From positions 1,234,315-1,298,314 of the forward strand of contig MNCI01015561.1 of NCBI GenBank assembly GCA_015680685.1: DNA of 64,000 nucleotides, given 5' to 3'. The DNA comes from Gnetum montanum. Lineage: Eukaryota > Streptophyta > Gnetopsida > Gnetales > Gnetaceae. The translations under genes were made by a program, and so were the position numbers. This document shows positions 1 through 10,660 of the stretch, in pieces (position 1 is the stretch's first letter; every line of letters starts with the position of its first letter). The notes under the pieces are model-generated. The model searched no databases, was not told where the DNA came from, and was given only the letters and a program-made list of their open reading frames with translations.

Positions 1-830
1 CTGTGATGTCTTCGTGGTGGTTCCCTACTTTCCCTACGTCCTTGCCCTTATCCTAACTCCTCTCAACCTTCTTGTCGAGGCATTTCATCTCTGTTACTTT
101 TATTTTCCCCGTTATGCTCTCGATGGTTGCGCCCAGATGTGGAAGGAGAGTGTGAATGGTGAGCTGTAGGAGAAGAAGAAGGGGATCCATCACCGTGGCG
201 ATGTTTCTTACCTTTTCTTCGGCTGCTTCGGCCCCGATCGTTGTGACGATCCAAGTGTCTGTCATTAGTGTGAGTAGTTGTTCCTGCCGTGAACAGTTGG
301 TGCTCACGGGGATCAGAGCCTGTAGCATGTACAGTTGATCGAAGGCCCTGATGCTTTACCTCTTCACCAGAGTGAGGAGGAGGAACATCATTTTCTACGA
401 AACCCATTGTGAGGGGTTCCTCGTCTCCTATTTCACTAATGACGTGGGAAACCTTGCCCTTCAACAGCGAATGTTGGCTCTCCTACCTTGCATCTCGAAT
501 ACGTTGGGCATTTGTGGGATGATAATCCCTTATGTCATAATCATCCAAAACGTATTCCGCAAACAGTTCTTGCATGCCAGTCTGTGCTAAGGCACGGAAA
601 AGCATGTTAGGGGCAGATCTATCTGGGGGTAACATGATGTTACCTTGCAGATCTCTCCATCGTAGTTGTTCATCGTGATGAAAGATAAAAGTAAAGTCAG
701 GGACATACTCATCAGGCTGAGTATATGTGACCTTAGATTGTTTAGGACCTGGCTGATCTAAGTTATGCATCTGATGCTGACCTTCTCCTGTGTTGTCCCT
801 AGGTGAGTTGATTTCGTGAGAAGAAGCCAT
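1..830 (-). pseudogene. gag N-terminal part of Athila-like element A0, cut by window start
   Basis: Gag builds the capsid of LTR retrotransposons. A frame opens at an ATG whose first base is 830 (MASSHEINSPRD) and runs leftward in one frame with a few stops. It contains DEYVPDFTFIFHHDEQLRW, which matches DEYVPDFTFILHQDE in element D at about 56,200. A basic, Ser/His/Arg-rich stretch follows, as in D. The start sits about 120 bp inside the primer site at 950-973, as expected for gag. The capsid core and pol would lie left of the window. Decayed and not functional. Confidence 0.8.
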
Positions 831-949
831 TTCTAATGGTGTGCAATTTCTACCGTTATTGATGTTCTTAGTAACTGATTAACCCTAAGGTCCGTTTAGG
901 CTCACAACGATGTGAGTGATATCCCTTATGTTCAATTGGCGTGAAAACA

Positions 950-973
950 CTTTGTCCCCGGCAGCGGCGCCAA
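950..973 (-). other. Primer binding site, tRNA-Asp type (element A0)
   Basis: Read on the minus strand this is TTGGCGCCGCTGCCGGGGAC, one base from the usual complement of the tRNA-Asp 3' end (TGGCGCCGTTGCCGGGGA). It directly follows the LTR end CTCATCA. tRNA-Asp priming is typical of Athila/Tat elements. Confidence 0.9.
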
Positions 974-1803
974 TGATGAGTGACGAGGCACCCCTACACT
1001 CAACCATATGAATACGAGCGTGCACGCGCGATCCGGTCAAACTCCGCAGACTAAATGCCTTAACACCACAAGAAACACTTGGGGTTAATCGTTCGTTGTC
1101 TTCCCAGGCTTGCTTGTAAGTGTCACAGTGTATGGTTAAGCAAGTCTGAGCTATGTGATTTTTTTGGTATTTTCAGTTTTATCGCCTAAGCTATGGGAGG
1201 AAGGGTTGAGAAACTAAGCTAACTCTAAATAATGTCCTAAGTCTAAATTAACTAGCGTCAACATCCAGTCCCACTTACCGGACACACCCTGAACTATGCA
1301 ACTGTGGCTTACCAAACGCTAATCGTTACTGGGATCACCACACATAACGCAAGTGCTCGAAGTGGTCGTACTGAGGCACCTATTTAGCTTAAGTGTGATA
1401 AGCAGCCGATTCCTTGATTAGCCGTACACATCCATAGATGCTCGTAATCAAGTCATACTTGTACGCACTAGGAAAGCAGTAAATAAATAACAATAAATAA
1501 AACCACATGCTGCAAGGTTTATCCAACCAAGTTCATCTTTATTGCCGTACACAACTTAGGTTCAGGTTACAAGCTGCTCGAATAAAGAGCTGTTCACTCT
1601 AGGACTCCTACTGCGGGCACATGGGAAAAATTCTAACTCTGGAGTGATCAATCTGCCAAAGCTTCGCTACTTCTAGCCAAGATTGGGAAATAAGGGGAGT
1701 GCCACCTCTTATTTATAGATATGACGGCGGACCGCGATATCGCGTACGCAATATCGCAGGGAAAGACGCGATATCGCGGCACTGTGCATGTCGCATCTCA
1801 TCA
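974..1803 (-). repeat. 5' LTR of element A0 (GATATC-type U3)
   Basis: An 830-bp LTR ending in inverted TGATGA/TCATCA. Read on the minus strand, U3 begins TGATGAGATGCGACATGC and holds several copies of GCGATATCGCG-like palindromes before a TATA box (TATAAATAAGAGG, + coordinates about 1,709-1,721). The rest resembles the other LTRs in the window. It abuts the primer site on one side and Helitron sequence on the other. Confidence 0.88.
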
Positions 1804-3165
1804 CCAACTAATATAAACAAGTATAGGTAAACTAGTATAAATAAAATCATCTATATATATTATACAATTATTGTAGCAAACTTTATAGAGGTGTAGAATA
1901 AGAATTAGGAAAAGGAAGAATATAGGTAGAAGCTTGAACTCAATATGCCTAATCTTCTAAATTAGCAAAATGATTATCCTATGCAATTCTACTATGAAAA
2001 GGTTTAGAATTTGAAATCTTATTGTAACTTTGCAAAGAGAATGAAGGAAGAATCCTCAAAGAGTCAGTGTTCTTGACTCTAGATAATGCAATAAAATTAG
2101 ACCTGTGACTTCTTTAATATTATATCAATAGTGGCCTTATCAAGTGTCATTCCTTGAGATTTATGGATAGTCATGGCTCATGCTAAATGCAACAATAATT
2201 GACATGATGCTCCTTGAATCACAAGTAAAATCAACACATGATGAGGGTTATGATTATCAAATGGATATCTGATGTAGGATTCAAAATCGATAACAACATA
2301 AGATGGTAATACATGTGGTTGTTTCTTAGGATGATACATAATATTGTGAACCATGCTAGGTTCACCATTTACCAATCCTACTTCTAGCCAAAGGTTAACT
2401 ATGAGCATAACCCTTGCACCTTCACTTATAAGCAAATATCGCTTAATATCATCATTGTTAGCATCTAAGATTCTAAATCCATGGGAATCTCTATCTACTA
2501 TGCACACAACAATAGGTCTTTACATATTTTGCAACATCTTCTTGTTGTGTGATTGGACTTTCTTCTTTGTATCATACAAATACATTGAGTATTCAAAATC
2601 ATATGATCCATTGGAAGTTAATGGAAGATTCATTCGAGAACCCAATAATTGATAGTCTTTGTCAAGGCCTTTTCTCTCTTTGACATACATTCACATTTTC
2701 CTAAATCTATGTTGTTTAGGATTATTTGCAAATTGATGATAAACTACATCTAACATAACAAATGTATCAAAGAATTGTCAAATCCCTACAATATCTAGAT
2801 TCCTAGATACATAAGGCACAACATTAAGCAAAGGAGGAAGTTGACCTGTATCTCTTATAAATATAACTAATCTTCCTCCAAAAACTTCATTATGATGTTA
2901 AAAAAATATTTCTCTTAATCTTTTATCAATGCTCTATAATAATCTTCCCCTCACAAAACTCATTTTATCAATGATTTTATATCTCACATGGGAAAGCCAA
3001 TATTGTATACTTATTTTTAAAAAGGCATAAAGTTCTTTGTACACATCTATTCCAAGGCTCAAAATGAAATGAATGATGGCTACATTAACATTATATGTAG
3101 CAACTTCTGTGGGTGTTATGACAAGTAAAGCATTATGTTCTTCATAATAGTGCTTTATGAAATCA
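1804..3165 (-). pseudogene. Helitron-type PIF1 helicase, decayed fragment
   Basis: Minus-strand translation gives ordered helicase motifs: IIDKMSFV (Walker B/motif II), DTGQLPPL (from GDFGQLPPV), DYQLLGSRMNLPLTSN, then SEGARVMLIVNLWLEVGLVNG (2,300-2,430) and AMTIHKSQGMTLDKATID (2,110-2,180). These are the C-terminal two thirds of the PIF1-like helicase of Helitrons, rolling-circle transposons. Walker A is missing because the sequence breaks at about 3,165 into element C gag. Frameshifts and stops are frequent. A related copy lies at 11,550-12,690. Confidence 0.85.
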
Positions 3166-3169
3166 TTTT

Positions 3170-4740
3170 GAATTTCAATAATGATTGGCAGAAGCTTAAG
3201 CTATTCCCTCACACACTCATCAAGGAAGCAGAAAGTTGGTACCGGTCTTTGGAACCAGAATCAATCAGAAGATGGAGTATGATGCTTGAAATCTTCAATG
3301 ACAAGTATCAAACTTACTCTAGAGTGGCGAATCTGAGACGTCAAATCCAAGGGTGGAAGCAAGGTAATCATGAGCCCTTGGATGCAGCCATGAGCATGTA
3401 CTATTCATTGTTACATTGGTGCCCTGGTCATGGCTACTCTCAACAGGCATAGCTTTGCCATATCATTGATGGGCTTGGCATTGAAATGAGAAAGACCCTT
3501 GGCGTGTATGCCCATGGATGATTATCAAAACTGAGGGTCCATCAACTGCAGCGCCTCATTGAGCAAGTGGCCAAAGAAGAGGGGGAACTCAAAAAGAAGG
3601 AGAGTGCAAAAGAGTTCAATTGGGATCCCTCCCTCAAAAAGAGGGAAGTCCGATTTTGTGAAGATGAGGAGGAATCACCACTGGAAGCAACAGTGAACCA
3701 AAAAACCTTACCATTGCACAAGTTTGCATCTAAAATTTCAGAAAAGGTTGATAAGATGTGGGACTCTTTGGACAAAAAATTCCAAAGTATGCTAAAAATT
3801 GCAGAAGAGTCCAGAGAACAAGGTAATGATCGTGATCGGCGTAGGAAGAAGGAAGCTGAACATGCCCATCATAAGGGTAAGGGCAAAGTTGTTGTAGTAG
3901 AACAGGTTGCAGACTCTGATATGGAGGAAGACAATGAATGTGGCATATTCCAGTATGAACATCCTAAAGGGTGTTGTCCTATGGTGTCACATCTTCAAGA
4001 GTCTAAGGTGTATGCATTGAATCCTCGTTTGGCACAAAGGCAAACACCCCAAAGGTTGCCTTACCCACAAGGCAACCCAAGGCAGTTCCACTAGCAGCAA
4101 GGGTATTATCCAAGTGGAACGCCACCACAGCCATATGAATACTTCAAACAATGGTAGCAACCACAAGCGAGGGGAATGCCACCACCAAGGCAGCAATACC
4201 CTTATAGACAGCCAGATCCCTATGGGTACTACGTTCAGCAACCAGTCTCTCCACGGGACTCTTCTAGTCATGCCACATTCCAAAATTATTACCACCCCCT
4301 AGAATATTTTTGACCATAATCTCCATCACCCAGGGGGAAGATCCCACATCTCTACTATCCTCCATCACCTTCTCCTGCCACTCCTCCACAACATCCCACT
4401 CAACTACCACCTGCTCCACCTATGTAGGGAAAAATTCCACCACAGCCACAGCAATGCCACACTACGAGGGCTATCAACATACAACCAGCTCCTCAGCCGA
4501 GTGGGCTGGAAGCCAAGCCACAGAGACGTCCCTTCTTCCAACCCAATAATGTACGCATGCCTTCACACCCACCTATGGCTGGTGCCTCTAAACCTCAAAC
4601 TGCCTCCACTGTTCCATCGCTCAAGCAGCCTTCAAATCAAATGCCCTCCAACATACAAACGGTCATGCTCACGCATGCCATGAATGACTAGATAAAGGCA
4701 GGTCACCTTCCCCGAAAATTGACTGATCCGGGAAGTCCCC
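3170..4740 (+). pseudogene. gag (capsid core, zinc knuckle and Pro-rich tail), element C
   Basis: The capsid core reads LKLFPHTLIKEAESWYRSLE, then RRWSMMLEIFNDKYQTYSRV and LHWCPGHGYSQQA, the pattern of plant retrotransposon gag domains. A Lys/Glu-rich stretch follows (3,567-3,900). Next comes a zinc-knuckle relic, CGIFQYEHPKGCCP at about 3,940, whose second Cys is now Phe. A Pro/Gln-rich tail runs from about 4,020 to 4,640. The frame holds from 3,170 to past 4,094 with nonsense codons only. The reading starts abruptly at 3,170, where D has NDWQQLKLF, so the first 300 or so residues are gone. Confidence 0.85.
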
Positions 4741-5430
4741 TCATCCATCTTCAGGTGGCAAGAAATGAGCCATGTACAAGAACTAGAACCTGCCCCCATT
4801 AAATAAGAGCAACATTAGGCTCGAACTAGCAGACCAGTCCATCATTGTTCCCTTGGGAGTGGTGGAGGACATTGTGACCACTGTTTGCAGGTGGTCCTAT
4901 CCTACTGATTTCCTTGTCATTTATGTAGAGAATTACAAGGGGACCTTCCCAATCATAATGGGAAGAGCCTGGCTAAGCATGGTGGATGCAAGACTAGGAC
5001 TTCGAGATCTTTCCCTTGAAATTTCAAAGGAAAATCCTTCTAGAAAGATCGAGAAGAAGCATGTTCCATGCATCGCGTATAGTGACTTAGGGTGCAACTG
5101 TGTGCAACAGTTATGGTCCGCTAAGCGGACATCCATTCAAGCATGCAGTCGGTGTACCGACAAATCGCCAGTTTAACAGTGCTTGTACGCAGCAGCCACC
5201 AATCAAGAGGGCACCCAATGGCTGACATCTAATCCTGCTAATAGCACTCTGTGCATGGAACCATATAAGGAGCTTGTAAGCACCCACATAGAAAGCATGG
5301 ACCATTTGGAAGAGGTTCATCAACAAGTGTCCATTGTTGATGACCATGGTGACTAGGGAAAGTTGCAAATCCCTGAAAGCTTCAACCAAGAGCCCTTGGA
5401 ACTCAAACCTTTTCGTGGGCTCCACCTAAC
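4741..5430 (+). pseudogene. Retropepsin-like protease with its active site deleted (element C)
   Basis: Downstream residues LADQSIIVPLGVVEDIVTT, YPTDFLVIYVEN and FPIIMGRAWLSMVDA match the Athila-type aspartic protease (compare D at 58,840-59,010). The segment that in D encodes LLDLGSGVNLISHD is absent: C passes from AGAAATGAGC directly to CATGTACAAGAAC near 4,762-4,775. This removes the catalytic Asp and shifts the frame. At about 5,400 the protein jumps from the start of the RT linker (EPLELKPF) to the last codons of integrase (RGLHL...), which fixes the pol deletion. Confidence 0.85.
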
Positions 5431-7060
5431 TAGGGATACTGCCTCATCATCACCTGGACAACCTCGTTCCATCTTCTGCATCTCCTCCTTTTCGCCCAGT
5501 TGTGGGGGAGACCTTCATCCATGCTAACCCATTCCACTACGCTCCTCACTCTTTTTGGAATTTTTTTTTACACTTTTTTGTTTTTCAACATCATTCATAC
5601 GTTTGCCAATTCTTACTAATTTTTCTTTTCTTTTGTTATTTTTCCATTTCTTTGTTGTTGTTGTTTATCTATAAGTATATGTGTGTTTAATTTTCAATTT
5701 TTTACTAATAAGCCATCTTATTGTTATCAGGTTTGGCGCGGATGGTTTTCGTTGTGATGGGTCACTGAAAATAGCCACTTATTTTACCTCACTCCTATCC
5801 TCACATGGGTGTTCTTGGTTTTTGCTTCTACTTTCACCTCATAATATTGGCAGTGAGTCCAAGTCATCCACCCATTCATCCACTCTATGGTTTTCCAACT
5901 CTTGGAAACATGCAACCCCATTTCACTTAAAAACATTAAAATTAATGTGTAACTTGTGTAGTTCCTAAACTCAGGGATGATCCAATGGTTTAAATCGAGT
6001 GTGACTTCAAGGGGAATGCAACATTTGTTGTCCTCTTCTACCCCTTGGGCGGTGGGAGTGCCCTTATGGATTTCTTTCCACTCCAAGTCCTTCTCTACAA
6101 GGAAGCCCCTTGGCAGTTTGACCTTGCATGGTGTGGTCCTCATCAAAAATAGAAAAAAGAAAAAAAAGAAAAAAAAAGCATGAGGATTCAAAGCACACCC
6201 CTTGCTCAAATGCAAGCATATAAGCATGGGTCTTTGCATGGTGTGGTTCCCACAAAATAAAAGAAAACACAAGGATAAAATCTTAACCATGTGGGAATTC
6301 AAAGCACACCCTTTAGACTACCTCTCACGGGCCACAAGCACTAGTTATGGGACTCCCTTCATCCCCTCTAACTTGGTCCCATTTCACTTCCTTCCTCTCA
6401 CGTCTATTGGAGTGTTGGTTCTCTATGGGTGCATTCTTGTACACTTGGGGGCTGGCCGAGTCTTCGCATGTTGTTGCGATGTCACTGGATGTGGATGGTT
6501 TTGGGTCTGAACTTAGGCAAGGTCCTATTAAGTCACTTAACCACAACTTCACACGGGGTTTCATGTGATCAATAATTGGAATTCCACTCTCACTCCTCTC
6601 TCTCCATCCATTTCTCTCCTTGACTCACCTCACTGGCGATCTTATGTTTTGATCGTTCATCGTGATTCCTTTGAACTTCTCATGCCATGAAAGGTTCTCA
6701 TGGATGGGTGTATTAACTTACGATCACCATTCCTTAGCCCCAGGGCCCATGGACCTCGGTGTTGGGGATATGCAAGGGCTATGAAGGCTACCGCCTGCTC
6801 TAGGGAGGACTTACTTGCATATTCTCGGTGCCGTTTGTTAGTTTCCCATCCTTTTGGTTGTTGGCGGCTTGTTTCCATGTTACCCATCGCTCGATTTCTT
6901 TCCTGTGGAGTTCTTTCTCACCACATTTTCCTACTTTTGACTCTTTGTCTAGCTCAACCCTTCTTCCTCTTATCCTCAACCGTGTTCTGAGCCTTTCATG
7001 CTCTTCAACCGCTCCAATTTGGCATTTTAAATTCATCTTTTCAGGCATTTTTTGGGCTGG
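5431..7060 (+). other. Non-coding spacer of element C
   Basis: No coding signal. It starts at the last pol codons, which overlap a purine-rich tract (AGTTGTGGGGGAGAC, about 5,494-5,508). A T-rich stretch follows (5,555-5,720). Next come two copies of a conserved motif pair: GCATGGTGTGGTCCTC at about 6,128 and CATGGTGTGGTTCCC at about 6,238, each followed by an A-rich run and ATTCAAAGCACACCC. The same layout recurs in D (62,328-63,860), E and H. Short open frames here, such as the poly-Lys one at 6,140-6,180, come from the A-run and are not genes. Confidence 0.8.
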
Positions 7061-7145
7061 TCAACGGTTGCGACCCCCTACGTATATGGGGCCCCTTATA
7101 TGTGGCCCCGTCGACGCAGCCCTAACTTCCTATATATACGCCACT
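7061..7145 (+). promoter_or_regulatory. Internal LTR-U3-like promoter block upstream of ORF X (element C)
   Basis: It contains CGTATATGGGGCC, CCCCGTCGACGCAGCC and a TATA box (TATATATA, 7,131-7,138). The same words stand before the TATA box in the U3 of related LTRs (55,080-55,193, 10,690-10,790). It lies about 430 bp before the ORF X ATG. The equivalent blocks in D (63,881-63,960) and E (45,031-45,150) also resemble their own U3. Promoter activity is inferred. Confidence 0.6.
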
Positions 7146-7281
7146 GCGCTTTGAAATTTCATCATTTTGCAAACAAATTGGAGGGAGATTTTGTCATTTT
7201 TTCTGCCCAACTTCTTCCCAAGCACCTACATTCCATTGCACGTTCACATCAACCAATCCTTGCCCTTTTAAGCAACCAGAG

Positions 7282-7563
7282 GTATGCTCTCAGTTGTGGG
7301 GGAGGGGGGGGGTGAAGCCTAGGCATAATTAATTAATTAATTAGTTAATTAAGACTTCACACCTCTAAGGGAAGAAATGAAAACAACTGTTTAAATTTCA
7401 ACTCATCCCTTGTTGTTTTTAGCTTTAACCTATGCATTAACACTCCGGGAGAATTAATGGAATGCCTGTGCCAACAACATAACTTAGTCGAACTGAGAAT
7501 GTGTATAAGGACCATCTTAAGCTACTTATGCACAGTCTAATGGGTGGTTATGTTTGATTGCAA
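7282..7563 (+). other. Presumed 5' UTR intron before ORF X (element C)
   Basis: The donor AGAG|GTATGCTCTC at 7,282 corresponds to GAAG|GTAAGCTCT in E. The acceptor position, just before ATG, reads TTGATTGCAA here but GATTACAG in E, GATTGTAG at 29,425 and GATTGCAG at 34,439. Interval lengths are similar (282, 292, 284 and 277 bp). In C the acceptor G is now A, so it would not splice. A G-rich tract (about 7,291-7,313) lies just inside the donor. Confidence 0.55.
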
Positions 7564-10419
7564 ATGGCACCCAAACCGAGGCATCCACGGGGCGAAGGAC
7601 CAACACAACCGAGGGACAAGCGCCCACGAACGGGAAGGAGACGAGGCGTGTAACAACTAGAGCACGCGGAGGGCTCTCATGCAACTGGCCCCCTCCTTGA
7701 AGGACCTGATGTGGAATCTATCCGTCAAATTCCCAAAGAGGAGATTCCCAGTGAGCAATCGCAAGGGGATGAGACTCCGAGGATAACACCACAGCTTGCG
7801 GTCACCTTGACCCAAGCCTGTCTTAATGCTATCAAGCCGCGCGAAGTGTAACGAATGGTCCTCCAAGAGCTAAACTTTGGACCATTCCTCGAGAATGCAC
7901 CAGAAGATGTGAGGCTTCAACTACAAAACTCTCCAATGTGGCCAATCATCACAACCAGTGGTGAATGGTACTTAGGAGAGACCTATCTCTTCTAGACGAA
8001 TCGGCAATCGAGGTCCAGGGTAAGAATCAAAGACATTTATGTCTCTTACTCTGCAAAGGCAATAGCGCAAGCTTTGGGATTGCTAGAGACCGAAGCAAAT
8101 GTGGTGGAGATCCCAAAACAAGCAGACCCTAAGGTAAAAGGGGAGTGGATCCGATGGTGCTATGGGGTAGATCGTAAAGAGTTCGGCACCTTAACCACCG
8201 CAGAGAGGGTATAATCAAAGATCACATCTTACCATCTAAACCCAACAATAAGACCCAGTAAAATCATGGCCTTCTCCGCTCGTGCCTGTGCTGCCTTGAG
8301 TGGAAAATTTCCAATGAGTCTTCCACATCTAATATTCTTGGAAATTGAAAAGATGTTCGCCGAAAGCGAACATGGAAGATGAGCTCTCCCCTTCCCCTAC
8401 CTAATCAAAAAATTGTGCAAACGGGTAGGGATAGCACACTACGCCAATGATACACTCTGACACACCCTGATTGCCTCATGGCGTGAAATGATGAAAGATA
8501 GGACTCCCACTTCTACGCAGACAGAGGAAGAGTAGCAACCACCTCCGCCACCTGCACAAACAACAAGGTCAGGTTTGCAAACCATTGCAGAACATATCCG
8601 TGAAATTTGACAAATGCTCTTAAGCCAACAAGAGTAATCTAGCAGAACTGGTGAAGGGGAAGACCCTTTGGTTTATCACCCTGCAATGAGCCACCTAGAG
8701 CAAGTGGCACGATTAGTTAGTTTGTTAGAAAGAGCAGGGCCGATATTCTCCGCCGCCCAAACACAAGTACTAGCAAGAACAAATCCAAGCATCCGAGAGG
8801 TAACAGTATCAACCCAACAGTTATTTCCCAAAATCTCTGGGAATGCTACTTCCTTCTCAGTACGCTTGGAAGATGGTGAAGGGGCAATAGTCTTGGTGAT
8901 GCAACACCAAGGACAAGAGATTGTGGCCAAAGTGATTGCTGATACAATTTCTACAGCTCTCAATGCACCGACGACACCTGTACCAGATGCTCATGGACTT
9001 CAAGATGTACAGGCATCTACCAGAACCTCACGTAGCAAGATCGATGCAGCGCACCATGAGGAATTGTTGGACCGACTGGTGGGAACCGAGAAACCGCTTC
9101 CGGATGTCTTTGACCTTTTGGACAACATCACTACAACCCAGTTGGAGCTGCTCTTGGCAAGGGGTAAGAGCCTCATTTTGGAAGGGCAACTTGAAACTGA
9201 TCAAGCCTCCTGTCAACGCTTGGCAACAGAAGTGGCCCAATTAAGAACCCAACTTGCCAATCCAGCTCTCCTCAACCATGAAATCACTAAAGATGAATCT
9301 TTTCAACATCTTTAGCTCAAACTTCAGATAGTTGAGGATGAGCGAGAGTTGGCGATCTTTGATAAGTCCTCGGCAGACGTTCAAGCATATAATTTAAACA
9401 AGGACTTGACGGAGGTTCGCTAGGAGAACGTTAGGTTGACCATGGAGGTTCATCGCCTACATAATGTTGGTGCGGAAAATAAGCACATGAAAAATTTTAT
9501 CCACCAATAGCATGAAGAGCTCACCAAGATGAATCTTGACGTGAGAAGGTTGGCAATTGAGAATCGAAATCTGTCCATGGAGGAGGTTCGGGCTTTGCGA
9601 AAAAAATCTGCCATCGAAATCGCCGCTTGGAAGAACGAGACCCTGAAGTTTGAAAAAATCAAGAATCATTATAGGGACCAAGTGGGACTACAAAAGGAAG
9701 TAAATGAAAAGCAGATTCAAGTCACAAAGGCCAAGCTAAACCAAGCGCTCCAACAGCTCCGAGAAGGAGGCGAAGTATGGCAACCTATCTTTGATGGGTT
9801 GAATGCCTACAATCAAGCTAAAATCCTCCTCAAGGAGTTGCAGATTGAAGAAATGATAGAGTATATGGAGCTCGCCAACCTTTGCTATGCAAACTTGGCC
9901 ATGCTCACAGCCAAGAGACTGTGGTCCAAATTGGAGAAATAAGTGGCTGCCTCATACTCTTTATATGAGGGCGAGTTCCAAGCGCATAAAGCAACGAAGC
10001 AGAAATTGGAAACAACAAACACGGAACTCAAGGTTCTCTGCATGAGTTTTGAAGGATAGCGTGTGGTCACGGAGAACCTGGCCCATCAAATGACTGACTA
10101 CCAGTAGCTGCAGACATCCATTCGAGTGTTTGACATCGAACAGAAATAGTTTGTAGCCTGGTTTGTCAATTTGAAAAAGCTCCTTCCTATGCTGCCATGT
10201 CCTTGGGAGGTTTCAGTTCCAGCACACATTAGTGAAGCCGCCTAGACAGTGAACGATCCCAAAAGCAAAGAGAAAAAAATGAGGGCCCTTTTGGAGGCTT
10301 TCTGATTACCTCTAGAAGTTGCAGCTACGGCGGGACAGCCATCATTCATGCCACTACCACCACATGGGCCAGAGGCTGGTGAAGGGTCGTCAAAATCACC
10401 GCCTCCAGGGATAGTGTGA
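7564..10419 (+). pseudogene. ORF X: accessory protein in the envelope position of an Athila-like element (951 codons, nonsense-riddled)
   Basis: One frame runs from ATG 7,564 (MAPKPRHPRGEGPTQPRDKR) to TGA 10,417 with no frameshift but 18 internal stops. The basic N-terminus is followed by a globular part (7,855-8,500: LNFGPFLENAPEDV, EWYLGETYLF, WIRWCYGVDRKEFG, HLNPTIRPSKIMAFSARAC, LPFPYLIKKLCKRVGI). This has the look of the 'putative plant transposon protein' domain common downstream of pol in plant Athila elements. From about 8,680 to 10,250 it is heptad-like, Glu/Lys/Leu-rich coiled coil. The tail is Pro/Gly-rich (AGQPSFMPLPPHGPEAGEG). E carries a homologue on the minus strand. Function unknown; no signal peptide seen. 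Confidence 0.8.
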
Positions 10420-10646
10420 TCTTCTCCTATGATTTTTGCATCCTTCCACGCAGCAGAGAGTCTGGGACTAGCAAGGTGTTCAATTTTTTCTCTGAACATC
10501 GCCATTTGTGTAATTTTCCTTTCTTTGTACACTTGGGCACTTGGTAAAATTGATGTTGTGTCATGTGTGTGTGTCAAGTCATGTGTGTTGTAAATAAAAT
10601 CCATACCTTCCAAATTGTAAGAGGAACTCGAGGATAAGTTTTTACT

Positions 10647-10660
10647 CAGTCGTGGGGGTA
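10647..10660 (+). other. Polypurine tract of element C
   Basis: CAGTCGTGGGGGTA immediately precedes the 3' LTR start TGATGAAGTG. The same tract adjoins the LTRs at 29,853 and, inverted, at 41,053 and 37,131. Confidence 0.8.

Noticed and set aside
5784-6302. 172-codon minus-strand open frame with a poly-Phe run
   Set aside because: It lies in the spacer of element C, and the Phe run comes from the A-rich tract of the conserved motif pair. No homology.
10490-10600. Possible membrane segment at the end of ORF X (SIFSLNIAICVIFLSLYTWALG)
   Set aside because: It lies after the likely stop at 10,417, and the E copy does not continue in the same way, so it cannot be used as evidence for an envelope protein.
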